In this document: positions 8,017 to 16,902 of the stretch, piece after piece
Layout: every line of letters begins with the position of its first letter
Position numbering within the stretch: position 1 is the first letter of the stretch
Origin: an uncultured beta proteobacterium
GTDB taxonomy: Bacteria > Pseudomonadota > Gammaproteobacteria > Burkholderiales > SG8-41
Reading direction: 5' to 3'
DNA: 64,000 nucleotides
Assembly (NCBI GenBank): GCA_902825845.1
Contig: CADECM010000014.1
Location: 17,495-81,494 of the forward strand
The notes under the pieces: model-generated
Databases searched by the model: none
Seen by the model: the letters and a program-made list of their open reading frames with translations, nothing else
Told to the model about the DNA's origin: nothing
Program-made: the position numbers and the translations under genes

Positions 8017-9849
8017 ATGACCCGTGAACCCGATCTGCGTCGTGTCACGGGAAACGCCGACGTGCTGCTGGTGGTCCCGCCTTTCGGCGGCATAGACCGG
8101 CCTTCGCTTGGCGTGCATTTGCTGCAGGCCTGCGCAATGCAGGCGGGCATCGCGGTGGATGTGTACTACGCGAACCTTGCGTTTGCACAAGTCATCGGCG
8201 AACGGGCGTACGAGGCCATCGCCTACGCGCCGGGGTGCGCACTGATCGGAGAAAGAATCTTCGCGCGTGCCGCGTATGCAGCGCCCCCGCTGGGGCGTGA
8301 TCACGAATCGATTGCCGGCGAGTTAAACGCGGTCTGCGCCGCGGGCGGGTTATGTCGCGGCCAGTTGGACGCAATCGAGCGGATGGCGGAGGACTGGGCA
8401 TATACCGTGGCCCGGCGTATCTGCGATGCAGGGTATCGCGTGGTGGGGTGTTCGAGCACATTTGAACAGACCGCAGCCAGCGCGGCCCTGTTGCACGCGG
8501 TCAAACGCATCACGCCGGCCACCATCACCCTGCTCGGCGGCGCCAACTGCGATGGGCCGATGGCCGGGGGCGTGATGACGCTGAAGATCGCGGCAGATCA
8601 TGTTTTCAGTGGTGAAAGCGAGCGCACCTTTGTCGCGTTTCTGCGGGGATTTCAGAGGGGGCAGTTGCCCGGGGCGCGCATAATCTGCGGTCAGCCATGC
8701 GCCGATCTCGACGGGCTGCCTGTACCCGACTACACAGCGTTTTTCCGGCAGGCGAGCGCCGCTTCGCCCGATGCTGCAAAGCCATACGGCCATTGGCTGG
8801 TGTACGAAACCAGCCGCGGCTGCTGGTGGGGTGAGAAGCGCCACTGCACGTTCTGCGGCCTGAACGCGCAAGCCATGTCGATGCGCCGCAAATCGGCGCC
8901 GCGGGTGATCGCTGATCTGCAGACCATGCGGCAGCGCCATGGATCGCTGCCGGTTTGCCTGACCGACAACATCATGCCGCACGAGTATCTGCGCACCCTG
9001 CTGCCGCAACTGCCGCAGGCCTTGCCGGGCATTTCCCTGTTCTACGAAATCAAAGCCAATCTCACGCTGGCGCAGGTGCGCACGCTGGTGCAGGCCGGTG
9101 TCCATGTGGCGCAGCCGGGCATCGAGGCGCTTTCGACGCGGCTGCTTGAATCCATGCGCAAGGGAACCACGGCGCGCCAGAATCTGGCCTTGCTGCGCCA
9201 TGCGCGCGCGTGCGGTCTGGAGTTGCGCTGGAATCTGCTTTACGGTTTGCCCGGCGACCAAGCCGCCGACTACGCGGCGCAACTCGCGCTGTTGCCGCTG
9301 CTGCGCCACCTGGAGCCGCCGCAGGGCGTGTTCTGCGTGACCCTCGACCGCTTCAGCCCCTACCACCATGCGCCCGCACAGTTCGGCATCCGGGCATTGC
9401 GGCCGGCAAGCAGCTACCGCGACATACTGCCCGCGTCGGCCGACGCGATGAATATCGCCTATCACTTTGACGGCGAATTCGATTCCGAATCCCGCAGCAA
9501 CCCGGACTTGATCGAGCGTTTGCGAGGCGCAGTGGCCGGCTGGCGGCAAACGTGGGACGACGCATCGCGGCCGCTTCTCGCTGTAATTCCGACCGGGGAC
9601 GATGGCTATCTCATGATCGATACACGGGGTTTGGCGGGGTGCGCCACGACCTGTCTGCTCGACGCGTCAACCGCTGCTGCCGTCTTGTTTTCGCGGCCAA
9701 TGCGCAAGACCGGTGAACAACACCGCTGGGCGCGGGAACACCAGCTTGCCGTTGAACTGGATGACTGGCATGTGGGCCTGGCCACTGCCGAGCCGGCATT
9801 GCTTGAAGACTTCGAGCGCCGCGCGCGAGTCGCGGCTACAACCCGATGA
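8017..9849 (+). CDS. RiPP-maturation radical SAM protein (B12-binding type)
   Basis: 610 aa. Residues 14-215 form a cobalamin-binding-like Rossmann domain (DVLLVVPPFGGIDRPSLG, VVGCSSTFEQTA, TLLGGANCDG). The radical SAM core starts at ETSRGCWWGEKRHCTFCGLN, whose cysteines C269, C277 and C280 form the CX7CX2C cluster motif characteristic of 'RiPP maturation radical SAM protein 1' (TIGR03975-type). The enzyme is expected to modify a ribosomal peptide, perhaps by C-methylation; the reaction is not known from the sequence. Its 3' end overlaps by 14 bp the convergent precursor-like gene. No protease or exporter gene is nearby. Confidence 0.88.
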   Translation: MTREPDLRRVTGNADVLLVVPPFGGIDRPSLGVHLLQACAMQAGIAVDVYYANLAFAQVIGERAYEAIAYAPGCALIGERIFARAAYAAPPLGRDHESIAGELNAVCAAGGLCRGQLDAIERMAEDWAYTVARRICDAGYRVVGCSSTFEQTAASAALLHAVKRITPATITLLGGANCDGPMAGGVMTLKIAADHVFSGESERTFVAFLRGFQRGQLPGARIICGQPCADLDGLPVPDYTAFFRQASAASPDAAKPYGHWLVYETSRGCWWGEKRHCTFCGLNAQAMSMRRKSAPRVIADLQTMRQRHGSLPVCLTDNIMPHEYLRTLLPQLPQALPGISLFYEIKANLTLAQVRTLVQAGVHVAQPGIEALSTRLLESMRKGTTARQNLALLRHARACGLELRWNLLYGLPGDQAADYAAQLALLPLLRHLEPPQGVFCVTLDRFSPYHHAPAQFGIRALRPASSYRDILPASADAMNIAYHFDGEFDSESRSNPDLIERLRGAVAGWRQTWDDASRPLLAVIPTGDDGYLMIDTRGLAGCATTCLLDASTAAAVLFSRPMRKTGEQHRWAREHQLAVELDDWHVGLATAEPALLEDFERRARVAATTR

Positions 9850-10048
9850 GCACGGCAATAATGCCTGTGCGCGGGCGGGCAGGCGTGGTCTTGACGCGGC
9901 CCGCGATCGAATCGCGCAGGAACTGCGCCTGTTCGTCCGACAGTGTCAATCCCAGTTTGTTGAGCTGAGCCACCGGGTCTTTGATGAAGGTTTTGCGATA
10001 CGCATCGTCCGATTGCAGCCGTTTCTCCAGCAGAGCCAGATCAACCAT
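9836..10048 (-). CDS. Putative RiPP precursor peptide
   Basis: 70 aa from the ATG at 10048, preceded by AAAGGAG. The leader-like part resembles known RiPP leaders: LLEKRLQSDDAYRKTFIKDP, then a conserved-looking GLTLSDEQAQFLRDSI. It is followed by a short basic stretch (GRVKTTPARPR) and a hydrophobic tail, TGIIAVLIGL, as a possible core. No cysteines, so lanthionine chemistry is unlikely. The gene runs toward the radical SAM gene and overlaps it by 14 bp tail to tail. The 93-residue frame from 10117 is rejected because the ribosome site selects 10048. Confidence 0.7.
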   Translation of the reverse strand: MVDLALLEKRLQSDDAYRKTFIKDPVAQLNKLGLTLSDEQAQFLRDSIAGRVKTTPARPRTGIIAVLIGL

Positions 10049-10230
10049 GGGGCGACTCCTTTCTTTGATCGACCACGCCAAGCACGGTAAACAGACTCGA
10101 TTCCGCCGCGCGCCCAAACTCTAGCACGCACTTGCACCGCCATGCCCCGTCCAGACAGACCGCCATGACCGTACCGCCGGGAGCATGCCTGGCACGAGGA
10201 TCGCAGGGCACAAGGGGATATCTCACAATA

Positions 10231-10252
10231 TCAATAAAAACATATACTTACG
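10231..10252 (+). repeat. AT-rich interspersed motif, copy 1
   Basis: Contains AATAAAAACATATACTTAC, close to the window-wide consensus AATAAAAnCAnATAsTTAC. Lies between the CobW gene and the RiPP precursor gene, which are co-directional; the motif is oriented against them. Confidence 0.6.
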
Positions 10253-10319
10253 TTATCCCCGGGAAACCTGACACGGCGCCTCTGCGCCCGCTGCGGCGGC
10301 CATCCGGCGGGCGAAAAGC

Positions 10320-11339
10320 TCACGCAGCCGGAACCCGCGAACTTTCCGCGGCAACTTCCGCATCCAGCAACTCAATCAACTCGCGCACCCACGCCTCACG
10401 CAAGTTGCGCCCGATAAACACCATGCGCGTACGCCGGTCATCCGACGGCCAGCGCGGCAGCCACACCGGCGCGTGATACACGTGCTGCACGCCGTGAATG
10501 ACGGCGGGGCGCTGCGGGTCTTCGTGCACGTTGACGATGCCCTTCATGCGCAGCAGATCGGCGCCGTGGTTTTCCGCCAGCGCGGACAGCAGCAACGCCA
10601 GCGTCACCGCGTGCAGCGGTGCATCGCGCACGATGCTGAAACTCGCGATGTCGTCGGTGTGCGCATGGTGCGCGTGCGCGGCTGCGTCGTGCGCGAGCCA
10701 CGCGCCGACATCGGGATGTTTTCCGCCGGCCTCGTACCAGCCGTGGCCGAACAACAGCGATGGCGTGATGGTTGTGCCGGCATCGGTCACCGCCGCACCG
10801 GGGTTCAACTGCGCGAGGCGTTGGCGGACGGCGTCTGCGTTGGCGCCATCGGCATCGGTCTTGGTGATGACGATACGGTCGGCCACCGCCGCCTGCCGCC
10901 GTGATTCTTCATGGTGGTCGAGTGTGGTGATGCCGAGCAGGGCATCCACCGTGGTGATCACGCCGTCGAGCGCGTAGACGCCATTCAGGTCGCGGTCAGT
11001 CATCAGCGCGTGCAGGATGGGCGCGGGGTCGGCGAGGCCGCTGGTCTCGATCACCACGCGCTCGAACGGTGGGATCGTGCCCTGCGCGCGACGTGCCGCG
11101 AGGTCGCTCAAGGTGAGCGTGAGATCGCTGCGCACATTGCAGCACAGGCAGCCGTTGGAGAGCTGCACAAAGCTCTCTTCGCTGGTCTCGATCAGGTCGT
11201 GGTCGAGCGCAATTTCACCGAACTCGTTGATGATGACCGCGGTGCGCCCCATCGCCGGATCACGCATCAGGCGCGCGAGCAGCGTGGTTTTGCCGCTGCC
11301 GAGGAAGCCGGTGATGATGGAGACGGGGATCAATGCCAT
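10320..11339 (-). CDS. CobW/COG0523 family GTPase
   Basis: 339 aa. Carries the P-loop GFLGSGKTT (residues 11-19), the metal-binding CxCC motif in NGCLCCNVR (C64, C66, C67), the ETSGLADP switch and the TKTD nucleotide-specificity motif. A His-rich stretch (HAHHAH, about residues 222-233) precedes the CobW C-terminal domain. Members are zinc or cobalt metallochaperones or act in cobalamin or nitrile hydratase maturation; the exact metal client cannot be told. No zinc-uptake regulator site was recognised nearby. Downstream is the RiPP locus, whose maturase may need B12, but a functional link is speculative. Confidence 0.88.
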   Translation of the reverse strand: MALIPVSIITGFLGSGKTTLLARLMRDPAMGRTAVIINEFGEIALDHDLIETSEESFVQLSNGCLCCNVRSDLTLTLSDLAARRAQGTIPPFERVVIETSGLADPAPILHALMTDRDLNGVYALDGVITTVDALLGITTLDHHEESRRQAAVADRIVITKTDADGANADAVRQRLAQLNPGAAVTDAGTTITPSLLFGHGWYEAGGKHPDVGAWLAHDAAAHAHHAHTDDIASFSIVRDAPLHAVTLALLLSALAENHGADLLRMKGIVNVHEDPQRPAVIHGVQHVYHAPVWLPRWPSDDRRTRMVFIGRNLREAWVRELIELLDAEVAAESSRVPAA

Positions 11340-11455
11340 GCGCTGCTGTTTAACGTGGGATTACAGGATGACGGCGGGGTTCATCAGGATGTTCCATGCG
11401 TCACACATTCGCAGCGAAAATTGCGACAGGCTCGCATGGCGTCAATCCCGAACCG

Positions 11456-11785
11456 TCATTCCAGCGCCGCCACCACCCGCACCGCGCTTCCCCGCTCCAC
11501 CCCCAGCCCCTCGCGCGCCGCCGCCAGCATGCCCACCAGCGAGCCGCAGGCGCGCGGCCGCAGTTCGCGCACGCCGCCGGGCGCGTCACCGGCGCGGCGC
11601 CAGCGCACGAACCATTTAAACGGCGTGTCATCGCCTGCGCGTTCAATCCACACCCGGGCACCGTCGTCAGCACGTATTTCAATCAGCACCGGCGCAACCC
11701 CCGCGAGCACCTTACCGCCCACCTGCCACAGCGCAAGGCTCTCTGCCAGAAACGCGCGCAGCCGATCGCCGCCGGCGGCACTCAC
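11456..11785 (-). CDS. Small protein of unknown function coupled to the hydantoinase gene
   Basis: 109 aa with a GTG start overlapping the TGA of the upstream hydantoinase gene (GTGA), so translation is probably coupled. No family recognised. Features include an Ala/Leu-rich helix (LRAFLAESLALWQVGGKVLAG), a short beta segment (VLIEIRADDGARVWIE), and a conserved-looking FKWFVRWRRAGD. No signal peptide or membrane segment. The coupling suggests an accessory role in the same catabolic step. Confidence 0.55.
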   Translation of the reverse strand: MSAAGGDRLRAFLAESLALWQVGGKVLAGVAPVLIEIRADDGARVWIERAGDDTPFKWFVRWRRAGDAPGGVRELRPRACGSLVGMLAAAREGLGVERGSAVRVVAALE

Positions 11786-13212
11786 AGCATCGCGCCGCCG
11801 CGGATGGCTTCGGCAATTTTGCGCGGCAGGAACTTGCCGTCCTTGAGGTCACCCAGATACTGCCCGCCATCGACGACGACTTTGCCACGCAGCACGGTGG
11901 TCGACGGCCAAGCCAGCATTTCATGGCCTTCCCATGGCGAATAATCCTGCTCGTGCAGCATGTCCTTGGTCAAAATAAACTGCCGCGACGGATCGAGCAC
12001 CACGATGTCGGCATCGGAACCGACGGCGATGGCGCCCTTGCGCGGATACAGGCCCATGATTTTCGCGGCATTGGTCGATACCAGGTCGACGAATTTTTCC
12101 AGCGAATAACCACGGCGCCCCACCATCTCGGAATACATCAGCGACACGCGCGGCTCCACGCCGACGTTGCCGCCGGTGGTATCGTCGATGCGCTTGCCCA
12201 TGGTCTTGTCCTTCAACGAACAGCACACTTCATCAGTGGCCACCGTGTGTATGCTGTGATCCACCATGCCGCGCCACAGCGCATCCTGATCGGCCTGCGA
12301 CTTGATCGACGGATAGGTGTGATACATCTGGCCATTGGGACGCTTGTAGTCGCCCGAGGTGTACATCAGGTATTGATGCAGCGTCTCGCCGTACACCGGC
12401 AGGCCTTTGGCGCGCGCCTCGCGGATCGCCTCCACGCCGAACGCGGCGCTCACATGCATGAAGTACAGCGCAATGCCCGGCACGTTTTTCGCCAGTCCCA
12501 GCACGCGGCGGAACGACAAGTCCTCGGACATGGCGTTGTGCACCTCGGCCATGTTCTCGAAGCCGGTTCGGCCCTCGCGAATCAGCTTGTCGTACATGTG
12601 CATCACGATGTCGTTGTCTTCGCCGTGGATCACGCACAGGCCGTGCGCATCGGCCACCACCTTGAACACTTCCCAGATGTCGCCGAAATCGACCATGCGC
12701 CCGCGGCGGCTGGGCGTGATGTCGGTGGTGAACATTTTCACCGTCGGATAGCCATCGCGCAGCACCTCGGCAAGCTGGCCAAAGATTTCCGGCGGCAGCG
12801 CGCCCTCCACCATCACGTGAAAGCTGTAGTCACACTGGCACTGCCCGGTCCAGTCCTTGTGGCGATCCTCGATCGCCTGGCGGATGGTCTTGCCGTGGGT
12901 CCAGCGCACGAAGTCGATCATGGTGGTGGTGCCGCCATACAGCGCGGCGCGGCCCACCACCGACGGCGGATCGGTGAAAGTGACGCTGCCGTCGGGATGC
13001 GGCGAATACCATTTCAGATGCACATGCGGATCGATGCCGCCGGGCATCACAATCTTGCCGCTGGCGTCGATCAGACGTTTGGTGCTGTCGGCGCCGAAGC
13101 TGCCGACCGCCGCGACAGCCGCAATGGTCTCGCCGCGTATCGCCACATCGCATGCGGCAACACCCGACGGCGTCACCACGCGGTCACTGCGTATCACCAG
13201 ATCGTATGTCAT
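11782..13212 (-). CDS. D-hydantoinase/dihydropyrimidinase-family amidohydrolase
   Basis: 476 aa. N-terminal sandwich (YDLVIRSDRVVTPSG), metal ligands in DPHVHL (H63, H65), the likely carboxylated lysine K159 in TVKMFTTD, and ATDEVC as the late active-site aspartate region. The C-terminus follows the family pattern (GSDADIVVLDP, LRGKVVVDGG). These zinc enzymes hydrolyse cyclic diamides such as hydantoins and dihydropyrimidines. It follows MmgE/PrpD by only 12 nt and is translationally coupled to a small unknown gene. The ATG at 13212 lies inside a copy of the AT-rich motif. Confidence 0.87.
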   Translation of the reverse strand: MTYDLVIRSDRVVTPSGVAACDVAIRGETIAAVAAVGSFGADSTKRLIDASGKIVMPGGIDPHVHLKWYSPHPDGSVTFTDPPSVVGRAALYGGTTTMIDFVRWTHGKTIRQAIEDRHKDWTGQCQCDYSFHVMVEGALPPEIFGQLAEVLRDGYPTVKMFTTDITPSRRGRMVDFGDIWEVFKVVADAHGLCVIHGEDNDIVMHMYDKLIREGRTGFENMAEVHNAMSEDLSFRRVLGLAKNVPGIALYFMHVSAAFGVEAIREARAKGLPVYGETLHQYLMYTSGDYKRPNGQMYHTYPSIKSQADQDALWRGMVDHSIHTVATDEVCCSLKDKTMGKRIDDTTGGNVGVEPRVSLMYSEMVGRRGYSLEKFVDLVSTNAAKIMGLYPRKGAIAVGSDADIVVLDPSRQFILTKDMLHEQDYSPWEGHEMLAWPSTTVLRGKVVVDGGQYLGDLKDGKFLPRKIAEAIRGGAML

Positions 13213-13231
13213 AAGTATTTGATTTTAAATG
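13210..13231 (-). repeat. AT-rich interspersed motif, copy 2
   Basis: On the minus strand reads TTTAAAATCAAATACTTATG, with the hydantoinase start codon at its end. Lies between two co-directional genes and is oriented with them. Confidence 0.5.
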
Positions 13232-14583
13232 GTTTTTAAGGATTGCTTCAGCAGCCCTGCGAATTCTCCCACGCTCGTCCAGTGCTCGCAGCGATCAATC
13301 GCGCGCTCTGCTTCGGCAACACCCTTTGGCGTCAGCACATCACCCGCGAGATCGCGGAATTTTTCGCGCAGCAGCGCTTCGTCGTAGGGATTGTTGAAGT
13401 CGCCGGCGTGGCTGTCAACCGCGCGCGTCATCGTGCGGCCGTCCTTGAGCGTCAGCGTCACACGCGCGGGTTTAAGGCGCGGCACCTGTGCACTCATCGC
13501 CGCATCTTCCGCCATGCGCACGCGCGCGCGCACTGCGGTGATCGCCGGATCCGCGAGCGCGCTGTCGTCGATGGCGCGGTGGCGCGTGTCGCCGCGCACC
13601 ACCATCACTGCCGCCGCGTGCGGCAGCGAGTACTTGGAGGCGAAGTAATTCGACGGCGCCGGATTGGCCATTACCGAGGCAAAACGGTAGGTCGCGAATT
13701 CGATGCGCTCGATCTCGTCGGCGCGCGGCTTCAATGCGTCGAGTGCGGCACGCAGTGCATCCAACGCCGGGTGGATCGGATTGCAGCAGGCGTGCAGGCG
13801 GAAATAATTGCGCGTGATTTCCCAGCGCGTGCCGAGTTCATCCAGCAGATGCTCGGTGTTGAATCCGTCGCCGACCATTTTGCCCAGCGCCTCCTCGATG
13901 GCATCGGGCTGCGCCTCGAAGCCCGCCAGCGCCAGATCGGGCGCAAACGCCCCGGCAAAACCCGCCATGCCGCCGGCGACGTTGAGCGCCGTCGCGCCCG
14001 CGCCGGTGTTGGTATAACTGGGCGTCATCATCATCACCGCCGAAATGCGCATCGCCAGACTCACGCCTGCCGCATCGAGCCCGCGCATGCGCGCACCCGC
14101 GGCAGCGGCGGCCAGCAGCATCGCCTGCCCGTTCTGATGCGCCAGCGCGCGCGGCGTGAATGCCATGCCGATGCGTGCTGCCGCTTCGTAGCCCAGCACC
14201 AGCGCCGCGAGCACGTCGCGACCGCTGGCACACGCGTGTTCGCCCACGGCGAGAATCCCCGGCAGGATCTGCATCGCCGCCTGCCCGGACGCAAGGCGCA
14301 GGCCCTCGCACAACTCAATTGCGCGGCCGGCGATGCCGTTCAACAATGCCGCGCTGCGCAGATCGTGCGTGGGCGCGCCGGGCGCGTAGACGGTGGCGCC
14401 GGGGCCGGCGGTGGAGGCCATGCGCCCGCGCAGCGCCGCGACTTCGGGACGCACCGAACCGGCGAGGATCACACCGACGGTATCAAGCAACACGAGTCTG
14501 GCATGCTCGCGCACCGGCGCAGGGATGTCATCCCAGTGCGTTTGCGCGACGAACTGCGCGAGTGTTTCGATGGTTTGGCTCAT
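13225..14583 (-). CDS. MmgE/PrpD family protein
   Basis: 452 aa. Matches MmgE/PrpD: helical N-terminus with VREHARLVLLDTVGVILAGS, LNGIAGRAIELCEGLR, a central helical bundle, then ACCNPIHPALDALR and a C-terminal domain with ARVTLTLKDGRTM and PYDEALLREKF. The family includes 2-methylcitrate dehydratase and aconitate decarboxylase, as well as many uncharacterised members. Beside a hydantoinase and a Bug receptor, it more likely acts on an imported organic acid than in the propionate cycle. No other prp genes are present. Confidence 0.87.
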   Translation of the reverse strand: MSQTIETLAQFVAQTHWDDIPAPVREHARLVLLDTVGVILAGSVRPEVAALRGRMASTAGPGATVYAPGAPTHDLRSAALLNGIAGRAIELCEGLRLASGQAAMQILPGILAVGEHACASGRDVLAALVLGYEAAARIGMAFTPRALAHQNGQAMLLAAAAAGARMRGLDAAGVSLAMRISAVMMMTPSYTNTGAGATALNVAGGMAGFAGAFAPDLALAGFEAQPDAIEEALGKMVGDGFNTEHLLDELGTRWEITRNYFRLHACCNPIHPALDALRAALDALKPRADEIERIEFATYRFASVMANPAPSNYFASKYSLPHAAAVMVVRGDTRHRAIDDSALADPAITAVRARVRMAEDAAMSAQVPRLKPARVTLTLKDGRTMTRAVDSHAGDFNNPYDEALLREKFRDLAGDVLTPKGVAEAERAIDRCEHWTSVGEFAGLLKQSLKTI

Positions 14584-14653
14584 GCTGCCGCTCTCAAAAA
14601 GTCTTCCGTTACAGACGGCGCCGATTTGACCGCCAATTCAACCTCATCCCATT

Positions 14654-14766
14654 CGTCATTCCGGCGCAGGCCGGAATCCAGTGCGTAAACCTCCGGCGCG
14701 CAGCGCCGCAATATATTGCGCTACGCGCGGGTTGCAACCTGGATTCCGGCCTGCGCCGGAATGACG
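14654..14766. repeat. Long perfect inverted repeat (ATTCCGGC type)
   Basis: Two perfect 28-bp arms, 14654-14681 and 14739-14766, containing ATTCCGGCGCAGGCCGGAAT, are separated by 57 nt. Related copies lie at 35271-35353 and 37550-37643. Could fold into a large cruciform or serve as a transcription stop between the Bug gene and MmgE/PrpD. Confidence 0.75.
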
Positions 14767-14843
14767 GTTTTGGTGCGGCATGCCTTGCGTGCCAAGTATG
14801 CTCTGTGCGTCGTGTGTCATTTACCGCTGTTCACCCTATCGCA

Positions 14844-15818
14844 CTACTCCAGCTTGATCCCCGCATCCCGGACAATCCGCGTCCACTTGGCAATCTCATC
14901 GCGCACGAAACGGTCAAATTGCGCGGGCGTGTTGCCGACCGGCGTCGCCCCCACCTGCAAGGCGCGCTCGCGAATGGCCGCAAGCGCCATGGTTTTTGCG
15001 ACATCGCCGCTCACCTGTTCGACGATGGCGGCCGGCGTTTTTGCCGGCGCGAACAATCCGAACCAGCCGACCGCCTCGTAATCCTTGAATCCGGATTCGA
15101 TGGCCGTGGGCACATCGGGCAATGCCGGCGCGCGCTCGCGCGTCGATACCGCCAGCGCGCGCAGCCGCTTTGCCTGCAACAGTCCCATCACCGTCTCCGG
15201 CGTGTTGAACGCCACCGTGGCCTCGCCGCTCATCACCGCAGTCGCGGTCTGCGCGCCGCCCTTGTACGGCACATGCGTGAGCTTTGTCTGGGTCGCCACG
15301 CCAAACAGCGCGCCCGCCAGATGCATGGCGCTGCCCGGCCCCGCCGACGCGTAGAGCACCTGCCCCGGCCGCTCGCGCGCGAGGCGCACAAAATCGCGAA
15401 GGTCCTTCACCGGCAGCGACGGCAGCACGCACAGCACGAAAGGCACGCTCACCACCTGCGACACCGCCGCCAGATCCTTCAGCGGGTCATAGCGCAGCTT
15501 CGGATACAGCCCCGGCGTATAGGAATACGACGCCGAGGTCATCAACAGCGTATGGCCGTCCGCCGGCGCGCGCGCGACGTATTCCGTGCCGAGGGTCGAA
15601 CCCGCGCCCGGACGATTGTCGACGACGAACTGCTGGCCATAGGTCTCCGTCCACCGCTGCGCCAGCAGGCGCGCGAACACGTCGGAGCCGCCGCCCGTGC
15701 CGAAAGGCACCACGATGCGCACGCCTTTTTCGGGAAATTTCTGCGCCCGCAGCGGCGGTGCGGCAACAGCGCATGCGGCAAGTGTCGCGGCAAGCGTAAT
15801 TCGGGAGATGTGTTTCAT
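14844..15818 (-). CDS. TctC/Bug-family solute receptor
   Basis: 324 aa. Signal peptide of about 25 residues ending PPLRAQ, then the Bug fold: VRIVVPFGTGGGSDVFAR ligand loop, VVDNRPGAGSTLGTEYVA, DGHTLLM, HVPYKGGAQT, and LPDVPTAIESGFKDY. Ends in the family's usual TRIVRDAGIKLE. Lies between an amidohydrolase (5 nt downstream of that gene's stop) and the MmgE/PrpD-hydantoinase group on the same strand, so it probably belongs to one operon with the amidohydrolase. Ligand unknown; organic acids or amides are likely given the neighbours. Confidence 0.9.
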   Translation of the reverse strand: MKHISRITLAATLAACAVAAPPLRAQKFPEKGVRIVVPFGTGGGSDVFARLLAQRWTETYGQQFVVDNRPGAGSTLGTEYVARAPADGHTLLMTSASYSYTPGLYPKLRYDPLKDLAAVSQVVSVPFVLCVLPSLPVKDLRDFVRLARERPGQVLYASAGPGSAMHLAGALFGVATQTKLTHVPYKGGAQTATAVMSGEATVAFNTPETVMGLLQAKRLRALAVSTRERAPALPDVPTAIESGFKDYEAVGWFGLFAPAKTPAAIVEQVSGDVAKTMALAAIRERALQVGATPVGNTPAQFDRFVRDEIAKWTRIVRDAGIKLE

Positions 15819-15822
15819 GGGT

Positions 15823-16692
15823 TCACTTTGCTTTCAGACAGGGATAGAAGTCGAGCGCGGTGTTGCCGAGGATCCATTCCTGCTCCTCTTGGCCGAGAAA
15901 CGAGATCGCCTTTTTCGACTGCTCCAGACGCGTCTTGATGCCGCCGAACTTCGGGTGTGCCGGGTAGTTCGAACTCCACATGATGCGCCTGGCGCCGAAC
16001 ACGCGCACCAGCTTTTCGTAGAGCTGCTCGGGCGTGCCGCCGCCGTCGCGCGCGGCCGCGATGTTGTTGATCGCGGTCTTGATATACACGTTCGGATTCT
16101 TCGCCAGCCCGAATAGCGGCTGCAACACACTGTAGTCCGGCGGCGCGCCGACGGCATGTCCCCACGAGTGCTCGAACGCCACGCGCACGCCGGGGTATTT
16201 TTCCAGCGGCCCGAGAATTTTGCCGTATTCAACGATCCGTTCGTTGATCGCCAGCGGTAGCTGGAGCTTTTCGATGCGCGCCCACAGCGGGTAGGTCTCG
16301 GGCTTGCCAAGCGAGCTTTCCGGCAGGCGGCCGCGCATAAAGCGGATGCCGGTAACCCCTTTGCGCTCCACCAGCCGTGACAATTCATCAGGTGCTTTCG
16401 GGTCCAGCGGATCGAGCACCACCACGCTGGAAAAGCGCTTGGGGTACTTGAGCACCGAATCGATGGTGTAGGTATTGTCGTACTCATAGACGAAGTACGC
16501 CTGCACCAGCGTCGCCTTGTCGACGCCCGCCTCGTCCATCATCGTGATCAGCATTTCTGTTGTGGTGAGCGGCCATTCCGTTTGCCCGATTTCGGTCACG
16601 GTCGGAATGCTGCCTGCGCGCGGCGTATCCCGGATCTGCGGATAATTCTTGCGGTCGTCGGTGAACACATGCACATGGGTGTCGATGATCAT
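15823..16692 (-). CDS. Amidohydrolase family 2 (lactonase/decarboxylase-like) protein
   Basis: 289 aa. Starts with MIIDTHVHVF, the metal-binding HxH of amidohydrolase-2 enzymes such as pyrone-dicarboxylate lactonase and ACMSD-like proteins. Later segments RFSSVVVLDPLDP, GVTGIRFMRG, VRVAFEHSWG and MWSSNYPAHPKFGG fit the TIM-barrel pattern, with late metal or acid residues in SSNYP. Cytoplasmic, no signal peptide. It is the first gene of the minus-strand run ending in the hydantoinase and sits 4 nt from the Bug receptor. Substrate unknown. Confidence 0.85.
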   Translation of the reverse strand: MIIDTHVHVFTDDRKNYPQIRDTPRAGSIPTVTEIGQTEWPLTTTEMLITMMDEAGVDKATLVQAYFVYEYDNTYTIDSVLKYPKRFSSVVVLDPLDPKAPDELSRLVERKGVTGIRFMRGRLPESSLGKPETYPLWARIEKLQLPLAINERIVEYGKILGPLEKYPGVRVAFEHSWGHAVGAPPDYSVLQPLFGLAKNPNVYIKTAINNIAAARDGGGTPEQLYEKLVRVFGARRIMWSSNYPAHPKFGGIKTRLEQSKKAISFLGQEEQEWILGNTALDFYPCLKAK

Positions 16693-16902
16693 GATCTTGT
16701 CTCGGCAAAGCGTGGACCGCCCTTAATCTAACGCATCGCTTAACGGCGCGCCAGTTGCGTGCGGTTCCGCAATGTGCCACACCGCGAGCGCAGGACGCCA
16801 ATTCTTGTGATAATCGCGCGGCGCCTTTGTTCGTTCGCAAATCCGTTTCAAGGTGTTCTTCGCGCATCTGCGCGAACGACCCACACACGAGGAGAATTCA
16901 GT

